Shown: one piece after another, positions 31,060 through 41,977 of the stretch
Layout: each line of letters opens with the position of its first letter
Position numbering within the stretch: the stretch's first letter is position 1
Assembly: GCA_933228895.1 (NCBI GenBank)
Contig: OW121856.1
Location: 105,871,027-105,935,026, forward strand
Direction of reading: 5' to 3'
Source: Platycnemis pennipes
Lineage: Eukaryota > Arthropoda > Insecta > Odonata > Platycnemididae
Length of the DNA: 64,000 nucleotides
Program-made: the position numbers and the translations under genes
Notes under the pieces: model-generated
Databases searched by the model: none
The model's input: only the letters and a program-made list of their open reading frames with translations
What the model was told of the DNA's origin: nothing

Positions 31060-33353
31060 CAGTAGAATCTCAATAACAAGCGACTCAAGGGGATAAGGGA
31101 AACAGTCTTGTTATCGAGGTGTTCTTTTTCTTGAGGTTGGTGTTATCAAGATTATTGTGGCTATCAGTCGTGTTATCGAGGTTTATGGAATCACTAAATC
31201 CCTTCATAGCGAGTGAATTTTAGAGGGACCCTTGCTAACATGTTTGGTTTTAAAGTATAATTTATAGTATTGGTATATTGTGTAACAAAGTTTGCAATAG
31301 GTTAGTAATAAAATTCACGTTTACACAAAAACACAATTTAATTTTAGCGTTATGATACAGTAATAAAATTAGAGTAATTTGTCATAGTTGAATGATTATC
31401 AAAAAACTAAAATATATGATGGAAACGGCAATAAAGATACATTGAGGTTTCTAAAGAAAAACAAATCTGTATTTCTGATATAAGGTATTTTCGAACCAAG
31501 CCAATTTATTATCAAATCTCATATCGCCAAGAATACAAAAATCTTGCAATTGAATCGTTTTATTTCAACTTTTCGTTTAAATTTCAAGGTAAGAAATGCG
31601 AATTCTTAGTCCCACATGGAGATTAAGGATTCCCGCTTTCAAAGAGTGTCATATTCAGTCATTATGTTCGGAATTTAACTTCATAAATGACATGGAAATC
31701 AGCTTATTTTCGTCAAAATTAGCGTTTTTCTAAGGTCAACAGAATTATGAGAAAAGCAACGAGCAAAAATTTACTAAACTTTTACTACATCTACATCTCA
31801 TCAACAGGATACCCTGCAAGCCACAGCGAGGGTGTGTGGCAGGGGGTGAAGATCACTAAGCATGCACTACCGACATGCAAACAAGGAACTAAAGTGTCTC
31901 ATGCAACTAGATTGTTAGTATCTATAGTATTTAAGGGGTTAATACATGCATCATGCACTACAGAATACTCTAAAATATTTCCCCTACCTATCCCTTTGCT
32001 ATGCTGCCTATTCTGTTCTCTTATAGTACGGGGGAAAAATGCCATTTGAATCTATCGGTACGACAATCTATCTCTCTAATCTTACCTATTCGGTCGAATT
32101 TAGCATAATACGCTGTTCTTTTTAATATGTGCCTAACATCTTCAGTAAAGCTATCTGATTGAAATTTCTTTAATAAATTTAGTCTGTACTTTAACCTACG
32201 CTCTGATAATGATTCCCACCCTAATTCTTTTATTAATTCAGAAACGCTACTCAACCTTTCGTAACACCATTTAGCGAACCTAGCTGCTCTACCCACAGTC
32301 TAGTTCTCTGATCAAACCTAATTCATTAGGATCCCATACACCTATTGCTTACTTAAGGTGGGGCCTAACCTGTGAAAATAGCATCGATCTTTTGTCTTCT
32401 CATCACATTTCCCTAGTACTCTTTTTATAAATCCTAGCTTTCTCTTCGCTCGGCCGCATATTTCCCTAATGTGTCTTCCCCACGATAAATACTTAGTGAT
32501 TGTTACACCTAAATATCTTATGGTTTTTACGTTTTCGATCTTCGTGTTACTAATTTTATAGGATCGCTCTATCGAATTATTCCTCCTCCAAAAATTGATA
32601 GCTACACACTATTTAAGGTTAAGCTCTAACTGCCATTTGTCGCACTACTCTTGAATTGCATCTAAATCCTTGCTAAGCTATTTCCTGTCTTCTTCTTTTG
32701 ATATACCCCTATACACAACCGCATCGTCTGCAGAAAGTCTAAGGTTACTACTAACTACGGTACCCAAATCGTTAATGTATAAAAGAAATAGAAGCGGACC
32801 CACTTAGCTACCCTGGGGAACTCCCGATGTGACTTTGATTGTGTCCGACATGATACCATCTATGACAACCCTCTGCTCTCGCCCACTTAAGAATTCTTTT
32901 ATCCAACATACAACGTCTTTATTTATACCAAAACTCTCTAACTTCAAGATTAATTTATCATGAGGGACATTATCGAATGCCTTTTTAAAATCAAAAATTA
33001 TCTCATCAACTTCAGTACTGTATTCCCCGTAGACTAAGATATCGTGGTCGAATAACGCTAATTGTGTCTCGCAAGATCTACCTTTCCAGAATCCATGTTG
33101 GCTGTTTATGAGTAATCCCTGACTATCCAAATGCCCCATGATCAAACTGACTACTAGATCAATCCTAATTCTCGAAGTGTACCCTCATAACTTTTGTTTA
33201 AGTTGCGAAGCAGAGTCTTCAAGTCAAGAGGCGTAGACGTCTTCAGAAGCGTTTTTGGCAGAGATATCCGAAAGCCTTAAAGGTTGACCCATTCATGTAT
33301 AGATCCGTGTTATCGACGTTGGCTTCTCAAAACGACTTGTTATAGAGATTCTG
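31060..33353. mobile_element. pogo/Tigger-like DNA transposon remnant, split by an nLTR-B copy
   Basis: Left end CAGTAGAATCTCAATAACAA after TATATA. The right end has the matching inverse CGACTTGTTATAGAGATTCT at about 33334-33353. CAGT-type ends carrying '..CTC.ATAAC..' and insertion at TA are typical of pogo/Tigger elements of the Tc1/mariner group. Several GTTATCGAGGTT-like words repeat near both ends. Without the nLTR-B insertion (31784-33188) the element is about 890 bp; no transposase is recognisable. Confidence 0.55.
31784..33188 (-). pseudogene. nLTR-B, longest copy, with reverse transcriptase core
   Basis: Minus strand, 1.4 kb, 5' truncated. From the 5' side the frame at 33145-32804 reads LDSQGLLINSQHGFWKGRSC, FDFKKAFDNVPHDKLILKL and IDGIMSDTIKVTSGVPQGS, then a stop and ..GPLLFLLYINDLGTVVSSN. 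The catalytic box appears as LSADDAVVYRG, with F changed to S next to the two aspartates. After further frames come KTIRYLGVTITKYLSWGRHI, ELIKELGWESLSERRLKYRL and the coding end. Then the 3' UTR, hairpin and ATCTACATCT tail. AACTTTT at both junctions (31777-31783 and 33189-33195) is the likely target duplication inside the pogo-like element. Endonuclease domain and 5' half are missing; at least three stops. Confidence 0.9.
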
Positions 33354-33423
33354 AGTTACGTTGTGAATTGGAAAAAAATCCGTGTTATTGAGGTTATTTG
33401 GATAATAATAGTCGCGTTATTGT

Positions 33424-33550
33424 TAGAACAGAATAGGCAGCATAGTACAGTGATAGAAAGGTGAAATATTTAAGAGAAGTCTGTAGTGCATGATGCATGT
33501 ATTAACCACTCAATACTATAGATACCTACTCACAATCTAGTTGCATGGGA
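33424..33550 (+). mobile_element. nLTR-B 3' UTR fragment
   Basis: AGAACAGAATAGGCAGCATA through ATCTAGTTGCATGGGAC, plus strand, cut before the hairpin and followed by another nLTR-B piece. Confidence 0.8.
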
Positions 33551-34060
33551 CAAAGCGTAGAGCAGCTAGGTTCGTAAAAGGTGCTAAGATAGGTTAAGTA
33601 GAGTTTCAGAATCAATAAAAAAATAAGGGTGGGAATCATTATCAGAGCGTAGCTTAAAGTACAGATTAAATCTATAAGAAAAATTTCTATCGGATAGCTT
33701 AACTGAAGATATTAGGCACATTATAAAAAAAGGCGTATTATGCTAGATTCGACCAGACAAATAAGATTAGAGAGATAGATTGTCGTACCGATAGATTCAA
33801 AATGGCATTTTCCCCCGTACTATAAGAGAACATAATAGGCAGCATAGCAAAGGGATAGTTAGGGGAAATACTTTAGAGTAGCCTGTAGTGCATGATGCAT
33901 GTACTAATCCCTTGAATACTACAGGTACTAACAATCTAGTTGCATGGGACACTATAGTTGCTTGTTTGCATGTTAGTAGTGCATGCTTGGTGATCTTCAC
34001 ACACCATCGTGGTGGCTTGCAGGGTATCGTTAAGATGTAGATGTAGATGTAGAATAGCAA
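33551..34060 (+). pseudogene. nLTR-B 3' part
   Basis: Begins at AAGCGTAGAGCAGCTAGGTT (QRRAARFVKG), with stops in the coding end. Complete 3' UTR, hairpin slightly shortened, (GTAGAT)n tail at about 34031-34055. Confidence 0.9.
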
Positions 34061-34084
34061 GGACTGCTGCGAAAATAGGGAAGA

Positions 34085-34622
34085 TATATTGCGGCTATCC
34101 TTTAGATCTTTCCTGGGGTAAACACATACGTGAAATAATGAGTCAAGCGAATTTTAACTGGGATTCGTCATAAGAGTACTGGGTCAATGTGACGATCATG
34201 TACGAGAAATCAGCTACTTATCCCTTGTTAGACCTCATTTGGAATATGTTTCCAGTGTATGGGATCCCTACGAAATCGGTCTAAATAATGAACTTGAACG
34301 TGTGCAGCGAAGATCGGCAAGATTTGAAAAGGGACGGTACGATAACCTCATTAGCGTAATCAGTCTATTAAATGAATTAAATTGGGAATCATTGTCAGAT
34401 CGCTGGTTGAAATTTACTCTTAATATCTAGAAAAAATCGCAAGAACATATTTTCAGTGATGATGTTAAAATTATATTGCGAACCCCAACTTAATATGGTA
34501 GACTGGACCATAATCACAAAATTAGAGAAATTGACTGCCGAACTGACAGATTCAAAATATCCTTTTTTCCTCGTACAATAAGGGATATGAATAACGGTAA
34601 ACATATCCAATATGTCTGTCTG
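34085..34622 (+). pseudogene. nLTR-A, 5' part of a copy split by the 3.5-kb transposon
   Basis: Plus strand. Reads ..LSWGKHIREIMSQAN (frameshift), then the frame at 34239 with EYVSSVWDPYEIGLNNELER and ..LINELNWESLSDRWLKFTLN, then the coding end ..TDRFKISFFPRTIRDMNNGK at about 34540. At 34622 (TGTCTG) it is cut by the transposon and resumes at 38151. Confidence 0.9.
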
Positions 34623-35125
34623 TTAGGGCGGATCGGAAAAATCGATTTTTCGCGGAGAAACTTGGCCCTCTGGAAAAAGTTGTCAAAGTGACTCAAAATG
34701 AGGCCAGAAAAATTTGGGACCTCTAGGTCAACCCTAGACCCTCGCGCCGTGGCCATTTATGGGGATGGGGGCTGAAAATGGAAAAAGTCATGTTTTTAAA
34801 TCGGTTTCCCATGGAATTTGTCGAGTTGCGGCCCTTTAGGGCAAAAATTTCGTCCATTTGTACGTATCTGCAGCCGTTAAGCCACAAATCGTCTATTTTG
34901 AGTGCGCGGCCGCGCGTAATATGCACCGCCCACGCAGCGTCGCGGCGCTACGCTCCGAAGGCCGCTCGAGCGTCTCCTGTCGGCTCGCGCCTCCTGCCCG
35001 GTCGCCGCGAACGCAGCAAAACTCATCACGGATGCGTCTTCCGTCGTTGACCTCATTAATATTAGATAATTAAACAATTTCCAGGTAATAACAATTACGG
35101 AGGAACTGTATGAAAGTAATATAAC
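34623..35125 (+). repeat. left terminal inverted repeat
   Basis: Pairs with 37648-38150 (coordinates sum to 72773). It contains a CpG-dense core at 34900-35040. Short open frames inside both arms are mirror images of each other and are not genes. Confidence 0.9.
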
Positions 35126-35547
35126 CCTACATACTAAACCGTTTTTCCTGTCCCGTCCACATAAACGAATTGACAGTACTAACTTTTAAAGAAGTGATAA
35201 AATATTTTTTTTATGTTCGCGACGTATTGATACAAAAGCGCAGGAAGGGAGCCTACGGTTTATCAAGTAGTCTGGTGGCGTAAAAAGTGTTCGAACTTTT
35301 GAGACGCACCTCTATTCCAATCATTCCGAAACATGGTGTGATTAAAATGATTATATGGTACCATATGACGTACTACGGCTTAAGAAAAAATGCAAGCAAG
35401 CCTACGAAAGGTGCCAAATCGATAACAAATTAATATATTTTTAAATGAATCCCAGAAACTATGTGATATTTGTGCGTTTCAGTGCTAAAGAATTAACGAG
35501 TGTAAATTTAGAAAGAAGATACAGTTCTCCCATATGAAGCGGCATTT

Positions 35548-37270
35548 TTGAGGGAGCAAAGGACAAAACGAAAGATGGTATCCGGTGAATTGGATGCCTC
35601 AGTAATTCGACGATTAAAGAAAAACCTCAGAAGAGGATCGTCGGAGAGCGTCGACTCAAAATCTTTCATTCATGAAGAGGTAAAAAGTGAGCATCAAGAA
35701 TTTTTTTCCGCCACATCTCGAGAAAACTCAACCGACGAGGAACCAACCGACTTGGACCTCAACGTTCCTAATACGATTAGGAATGAAAATCAACCTGGAC
35801 CTTCTTCGGGGCAAAGGCGTCTTCAATTGTCAACTGTGGCGGAGGTATGTGCTAGTTTTGGTGACTTGTCCCTCAGAGCAGCAGCAATTATCGTCAGCGC
35901 AACTGTATCCGACGCAAAGCTCAAAACTCCGGAAGACACATGATAGGTAGTGGACCGGCATTACTTACGTAGACAGAAAAAGAAGATGCTAGATTCAGTA
36001 AAAGCAAAGACAGATAAATAAAAAAAATACAATTGAAGGTCTGCATTTTGACGGCAGAGGGGATGAAACAAACTGCAGAAAATAGGCAAGAGGACTTACC
36101 TATCTAAGGTTAGGGAGGGACATGTCGTGTTAGTTGGAGCCTGGCTCCCAATTTTTCGGTTTTGTCTCCCCCATAGGAGGATTTGCAAGAAACATCATAT
36201 CTGCATTTTCTTGATTTTTTGCGAAAGAAAATATTGAACTTTCAAATTTAAAAGTGATTGGATGCGATGGCACCAAAGTGAATACATGTCAGGAAGGAAG
36301 CGTCATCCGTTTTCTGGAAGCAAAACTCCGACGTCCCTTATAGTGGTCTATTTGCCAATTTCACTTGATTGACTTAACACTGCGGCAGTTGGTAGAAACA
36401 TTATACGGGCAAACTAAGGGTCCAAATTTGTTGCAAGACCTATTGTCTCCACCCTTCAAGACTGCCACACTCTTGATATCATACGATTCGAGCCAGTTCC
36501 AACAAAATTGTCCCACGAAGAAGACTTGAGATTGCTTAGCAGATCTTCGGGAAATTTATAATGCTGTGGCCAAAGGATTTCGCTCGGAAAATTTGGTCCA
36601 ATGAACTCCAAAAAATGTGGCTCATTCTCGTTAGCTCACTACGGCCAGCCGACAACTGAGGCTATAAGTGCCCACTAAAATTCATGCGCTAATTTATAAA
36701 ATCTAGTGTCATTCAAAAAGTATACGCACCTGTCTGATTTTCAGTGAAAAAAACACTATACACGCTGGTGCTGTAAATTTATGGAAATTGTTAAATTGAT
36801 CAAGATATCTACCAGTAAATTTAAAAGTCATTGATCCTGTTATTCAGAGAAACAGTTTTTTCGGGCACTCAGAAAATTCACTCCTCCCAATGATTGCTGA
36901 CAATGGAGAGGAAGTGTGAAGAGATTCCTGGAAAATAATCTTAAGAGGCATGAAGAAATACGCGTGCGACGAAAATCCAAGAACTTTTGAGTTAACAGAT
37001 TTTAAATTTGATGTAGAAGACTACAAGCTGCTGATAAAATGGGACGAGAACACCGACTCGTGCTCTATCGCATCTCACGACTGAAGAAAGTCGATAATTA
37101 TTTGAGTAATGCTCAACTGTGGAACGCAATTGTCCTTGTCACACGCAAGCTTTTGAAATATTTGTAAAAGAGGTAACCCAAGCTTCATTGGCAGCCGCAA
37201 CAACGACAGACAATAAGAAATACAGAAAATACTAGAAAGCTGAACCAAAATGCCAACTTTCAAAACCTAG
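35548..37270 (+). pseudogene. decayed transposase of the long-TIR element
   Basis: The first open frame (35548-35943) gives a charged N-terminal region ending LSLRAAAIIVSATVSDAKL. After two stops the same frame continues VVDRHYLRRQKKKM. Then, with several stops but mostly in one frame: FDGRGDETNC (about 36046), VIGCDGTKVNTCQEGSVIRF (36254-36313), HSR*LTTASRQLRL (about 36623-36664), VIDPVIQRNSFFGHSENSLL (36827-36886), and in another frame CHTQAFEIFVKEVTQAS (37137-37187), ending MPTFKT and a stop at 37268. These blocks in this order match a multi-copy protein family I recall from aphids, spiders and Hydra (..DGT.VNTG.., HSRWLTTA.R.LRLYV, VIDPVIQRNAYFAHPEN, CHTQAVER.VK.VTEAS). The W of HSRW is a stop here. 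A product cannot be made. Confidence 0.75.
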
Positions 37271-37647
37271 TCTCAGTTCATGCTGTGATAGAGTAAGTTT
37301 TACATTTATCTGCTCGACTTCAAAAATAAAAAAAATCGATAATGACCTTTAGTGTTCAATGAAAATAAAGTTTAAAGACGAATACTTGCACACAGATAAA
37401 CCGACTGGTACTAAAAATGATCACTTTCTTATTTTTTCGATAGCATATAATCTGATAAAGGAAATGCGTTCCTCTATTCTATGAGTGGGTGTGTGGGCGG
37501 GGGAGTTCATAGTGCAGGTACCTCAACGTGGTGAGCTCTGGTTACTACTTTAATTATTTTTGCATTCTTTCTCCATACTGAAAATTAATTGTAAAAGTAG
37601 GCTAAAAATCGAGGAGTGTTTCTTAACTCCCTGAATGATGATGGTGT

Positions 37648-38150
37648 GTTATATTTCTTTCATACAGTTCTTCCGTAATTGTTATTACCTGGAAATTGTT
37701 TAATTATCTAATATTAATGAGGTCAACGACGGAAGACGCATCCGTGATGAGTTTTGCTGCGTTCGCGGCGACCGGGCAGGAGGCGCGAGCCGACAGGAGA
37801 CGCTCGAGCGGCCTTCGGAGCGTAGCGCCGCGACGCTGCGTGGGCGGTGCATATTACGCGCGGCCGCGCACTCAAAATAGACGATTTGTGGCTTAACGGC
37901 TGCAGATACGTACAAATGGACGAAATTTTTGCCCTAAAGGGCCGCAACTCGACAAATTCCATGGGAAACCGATTTAAAAACATGACTTTTTCCATTTTCA
38001 GCCCCCATCCCCATAAATGGCCACGGCGCGAGGGTCTAGGGTTGACCTAGAGGTCCCAAATTTTTCTGGCCTCATTTTGAGTCACTTTGACAACTTTTTC
38101 CAGAGGGCCAAGTTTCTCCGCGAAAAATCGATTTTTCCGATCCGCCCTAA
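37648..38150 (-). repeat. right terminal inverted repeat
   Basis: Reverse complement of the left repeat. The similarity stops at about 37648, where the sequences diverge to unrelated AT-rich DNA. Confidence 0.9.
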
Positions 38151-38400
38151 TGTCTGTATCAATTTATAGCAGAGGTAGTTGCATGTTGGTAAAATGACTT
38201 GAAGTTAACCCAACTTACATCATGTTTTGGTATGTTTGTTTCGCTATTTTTAACATTTTTTAAATAGTGTAGTTTAGAGCAGTATATAAATACTAATCCT
38301 TTTAGATGCATGATATGTAGTGCATGTTTGGTGAGAATTCACCCCTGCCACACACCTATATGGTGGTTTGTAGGGTATTATAAATATGTAGATAAGCCTC
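38151..38400 (+). mobile_element. nLTR-A, 3' part of the copy split by the transposon
   Basis: TGTATCAATTTATAGCAGAG onwards is the 3' UTR following the coding end at 34600, then the hairpin CCTGCCACACACCTATATGG and a decayed tail. Confidence 0.9.
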
Positions 38401-38754
38401 AGAGATATTTTTAAATTAATCTTGAGATACCAAGAAATGTATAAATTTTCAAGCAATAATGACACGAATGTCTGTCGTGCAATTAGAATAATTAATATTT
38501 TCCGTCACCTCTGCTACCATCTCTGACATGCATTGGTTTACATAATTGCTCACTTAACATTATTTTCTGAATGTCAATGATAATTCATGACGTATTTTAA
38601 CTTGTTCTCTGTCCATCATACCCTGCATAGCCTTTACCTTCTACGGCATGAAGTGAATAGTTTTTATTTGAAGAGGATTTAATGAGGTAATTAAAAAATT
38701 ATAACTTTCTTGATATAAGTCAAATTCTCCTGACTACTGATCGTACGTTCAAGT
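38401..38754. other. no gene seen
   Basis: AT-rich, no repeat match recognised. Confidence 0.5.
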
Positions 38755-38890
38755 ATAAGATCGTGAAATTTAAATTGAAATTTAAACGTATTCATAAATC
38801 AATCCCAAGATAATATTTCCACTGATGACGAAAACAATATATTGCGAACTGCAACTTATTATGGTAAACTGGACCATAATAATATATTTA
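38755..38890 (+). mobile_element. nLTR-A coding fragment, strongly diverged
   Basis: Corresponds to RSCNLN..FKRIHKSIPR, then DDENNILRTATYYGKLDHN. No tail. The following 38895-38960 shares GGCGTAACTTTGT with 11410-11422. Confidence 0.65.
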
Positions 38891-39021
38891 AAGGAATTGT
38901 AAGAAGTTGTTTCAGGCGTAACTTTGTGGAAGTTTTTAATATGCATAATGAAACTCAATGGTAAAAGGAATTGAATGCCGAACTGATTGATGATATGTTT
39001 ACACTCGTTTATTCACTTATT

Positions 39022-39073
39022 TATATACTCGTTTTTATGATATTGATTCCAATATCATAAAAACGAGTGTATA
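39022..39073. repeat. 24-bp hairpin
   Basis: Arms 39022-39045 and 39050-39073 (ACTCGTTTTTATGATATTG and inverse) around four bases, with one mismatch. The right arm leads into nLTR-A 3' UTR sequence (ACGAGTGT). Confidence 0.75.
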
Positions 39074-39292
39074 AATTAATAGCATAGGTAGTTGCATATT
39101 GGTATACGTACTTTCAGTTAACCCACCTATCAGCATGTTTTTGCATTGTAGGCTGAGAAAATAAGCATGCTATGTTTACCTTTGAAGTGTAGACTAGAAT
39201 ATAATTACATTGATCCTTTAGATGAATATTTAGTGAGAGTAGGTATATTCACTTTCACACAACTTTATAATGACTTGTAGGTTATGATATAG
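39062..39292 (+). mobile_element. nLTR-A 3' UTR fragment, diverged
   Basis: AACGAGTGTATAAATTAATA, GCATGTTTTTGCATTGTAGG, GTGTAGACTAGAATATAATT and a decayed hairpin. Confidence 0.7.
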
Positions 39293-39367
39293 CCGTACAA
39301 GTATGTATTTCTCTTTGTTACTCTATTAGACCTCTATCACATTTCAGTACATTCAGAACTGGACAGT

Positions 39368-39722
39368 ACAGCCGAACTGACCGATTCAAAATGTCCTTTT
39401 TCCCTCGCACAATAAGAGATACGAATAACGGTAAATATGTCCTATCGGAGAGTAGCAATGAATAGCATTGGTAGCTGCATGTTGGTATGAGTACTTAAAG
39501 CTAACCCTACTAACAGAATGTTTTTGCATGTTTTCTTTGCAATTTCTATCTTTTTAAATAGTGTAGTTCTGACTACTATATTAATACTATTCCTTTTTTA
39601 TGCATGATATTATGTAGATAGATTATGTAGATATGTAGTGCATGTTTGGTGAGCAATCACCCCCTGCCACACACCCTTGTGGTGGCTTGCAGGGTATTAT
39701 GTAGATGTAGATGTAGATGTAC
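39368..39722 (+). mobile_element. young nLTR-A 3' end
   Basis: Coding end (AGCCGAACTGACCGATTCAA), 3' UTR almost identical to the copies at 3100 and 57151 (GTCCTATCGGAGAGTAGCAA), an internal 24-bp duplication of the tail-like ATGTAGATA within the UTR (about 39611-39630), hairpin and (GTAGAT)4 tail. Confidence 0.9.
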
Positions 39723-40103
39723 ATGCGAAATACTGTTTTAATCACTTTTGATACCCGCAACCAATGCTTAAACGAGGAGTGCAACAACTGAACTTAAATT
39801 GCTAGTTTCACAATCAAGAAGCAAGGACAAATTAAATGAGTACCATTACCTTAATTCAATATTTCTATTATAATAAGTAATTGATATTGGCATGGAGACA
39901 GTTATACTCCCTTAGTGACCAAAAGAATTCCTTAGTGTTATCACTGACGATAAGACACATACAGCATATTAACACATTGCAGACCGCACATTCAGCGGCC
40001 TTTCATTAACTCCAAATATTTTTTGTGCACAGCTGTACAATCATTTATTTTTCACCAACTTTATGAAATATTTGCCTCGAAGATTCAGGATTTGCGAAAA
40101 TAT
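39723..40103. other. no gene seen
   Basis: AT-rich, no match to other parts of the window. Confidence 0.5.
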
Positions 40104-40352
40104 GCAGGTGTGGAATCACGGATGTATCTTTCGCGTTATCGCAATCTGTATCGATAACACTTACCCCTAGCGTAGAGAAGGGTTAACAATAACCGTGTAT
40201 ATAATTCGCTCCACAGATTGTGATAGGCGATTTGAAGTGCTGTGCGAAAAATGAAGAACGGAGATCACGTTCTCTCTGACATAAGTTAAATCGAAAAATA
40301 ACGATAACTCTAGCGCATGCCTTATGGAGATCCATGATCGAGGCCCAGGAGC
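40104..40352 (-). repeat. about 240-bp dispersed repeat, copy 2
   Basis: Reverse complement of 5096-5335, with scattered substitutions. CAGGTGTGGAATCACGGAT at the left and ATCGAGGCCCAGGAGCTACA at the right mark its ends. Confidence 0.7.
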
Positions 40353-40564
40353 TACATGGTTAACTAATAATTTCAAGAAATATACAAAATTATTTTATCC
40401 CAAACTATATCTGCAATAATATTGCAAAGTATATGTAAACACGAGTATACACGTGGCCTTAACAGATGACACGTAAAACACGAATAAACTCGTGACCGGT
40501 ACTCAGTAAGTACGTTTAAATGGAATGAATGAAAAATCAAACGGTGCAAGGGAAATGACAGTGT

Positions 40565-41085
40565 TGAACTAGACAGTGTTCAGCGTAGAGCAGCTAGATT
40601 CGTTAAAAGGTGTTACGATAGGTTGAGTAGCGTTTCAGAATTAATAAAAGAATTAGGGTAGGAATCATTATCAGGGCGTAGGTTAAGGTACAGATTAAAT
40701 CTATTAGAGAAATTTCAATCGGATAGCTTTACTGAAGGTGTTCGGAACATATTTAAAAAAACCAGCATATTATGCGAGATTCGACCAGATAAATAAGATT
40801 ATAGAGATAGATTGTCGTACAGATAGATTCAAAATGACATTTTTCCACCGTACTATAAGAGAACAGAATAGGCAGCATAGCAAAGGGATAGGTAGGGGAA
40901 ATATTTTAGAGTAGTCTGTAATGCATGTATTAATTCCTAAAAAATAATACTATTGATACTAACTGTCTAGTTGCATGAGACCCTATATTAGCATGTTTGT
41001 ATGTTAGTAGTGCATGCTTGGTGATTTTCACCCACTGCCACACACCCTCGCGGTGGCTTGCAGGGTAACGTGTAGATGCACATGT
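40565..41085 (+). pseudogene. nLTR-B 3' part
   Basis: From ..LDSVQRRAARFVKRCYDRLS through ELIKELG, a stop, ..LLEKFQSDSFTEGVRNI and the coding end. Complete 3' UTR, hairpin and GTAACGTGTAGATG tail. Confidence 0.9.
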
Positions 41086-41900
41086 TGAAATGAACGTGAT
41101 GCAGAGATTCATGCCTTGTCTCCGAGAAGCGACCCTCTGTGTACATGCTTTGTACATTTACATTTCCCCTCGGAAGTAAAAAAAAAAGGACATTTATGTG
41201 ATTTCTTGGGGGAGAAGGAACGTGGGTCTCAGGGCGGAGTTGAGAAGCAGTGTTAACGACCTTTCATCGTCTCCGGAGATATCTCGCCGTTATCTTCTTA
41301 ATTACGAGGGACTTAATTCCCGCTCTGGGGAGGGAGGGCTCGCAACCGGAAGAAAAAAAAGCCGAATGCGGTCTCCACCCCCGCCATCCCCCGCGCACCC
41401 TCGTTCCCCCAGGGGTAAACCCCTCCCAACCCAGATCAACCCTTTTGCACGCCCCTCGACGCCGTGGATCGGGTGTCTCATCCATCAGCCCCTGCCACCC
41501 CTTGCCGAGACAGTGAAATATGAGGGGGGGGGGAGGCGTAGGCCCGGGAGGTGTCGCCACCTGCGCTGCGAAACACTCCGCGCAGTTTCGCCGACTCTCC
41601 ACGCGCCGCCATCGAAAAAGTCACAGGCGTCCGCCCGCGTTATGTGATGGCAGAAAGCAAGCAAGGAATTTTAAATTTTCACACGACATCCCCTAGGGGG
41701 ATTCCTTGCCGGTTTGAAAAGTGAATTTGAGAGGGATGCTAGACAGCGGATCCTTTCCATCATTTGAGAGAGAGTCCACTCATTTTTATTCCCTAATGTT
41801 CTAATATTTATCCCACAGTCCTTACTTTCTTGCCCTACGCATTTGTATTGATGAAGACTGAAGATACCTTCCTTCCTTTGAAAAAAAAAAACCGAATCAA
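41086..41900. other. GC-rich stretch, no gene seen
   Basis: Bases 41300-41640 are C/G-rich with overlapping open frames of 88-149 codons on both strands, proline/arginine-rich and without a recognisable domain. Confidence 0.45.
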
Positions 41901-41977
41901 CGTCTACATCTACATAATACCCTGTAAGACACTGTAAAGGTGCGTGGCAGGGGTGAATTCTCACCAATCATGCATTA
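41901..41977 (-). mobile_element. nLTR-A 3' end remnant
   Basis: ACGTCTACATCTACATAATA, CCCTGTAAGACACTGTAAAG and GCATTAC, minus strand, joined head to head to the following plus-strand copy. Confidence 0.8.

Larger units (their letters stand above)
34623..38150 (+). mobile_element. 3.5-kb DNA transposon with about 503-bp terminal inverted repeats
   Basis: Starts TTAGGGCGGATCGG and ends CCGATCCGCCCTAA. The two ends are inverted copies over about 34623-35125 and 37648-38150, nearly identical up to the last few bases. TGTCTG lies on both sides (34617-34622 and 38151-38156). The target is the 3' UTR of an nLTR-A copy that continues across the empty site. The left flank has four extra bases relative to other nLTR-A copies, so a longer duplication with filler is possible. 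The inner part carries one decayed transposase reading left to right. I recognise the protein family but cannot assign a superfamily. Confidence 0.9.

Noticed and set aside
34778..35050. 90-codon open frame found identically on the minus strand at 37723-37995
   Set aside because: Both lie in the mirrored terminal inverted repeats; identity reflects the repeats, not a gene.
39690..39722. short regularly repeated GTAGAT units resembling a CRISPR or satellite array
   Set aside because: These are retrotransposon 3' tails of 2-4 units, each attached to an element end; no spacers.
41198..41647. 149-codon open frame
   Set aside because: GC-rich segment with long frames on both strands, low-complexity proline/arginine content, no domain.
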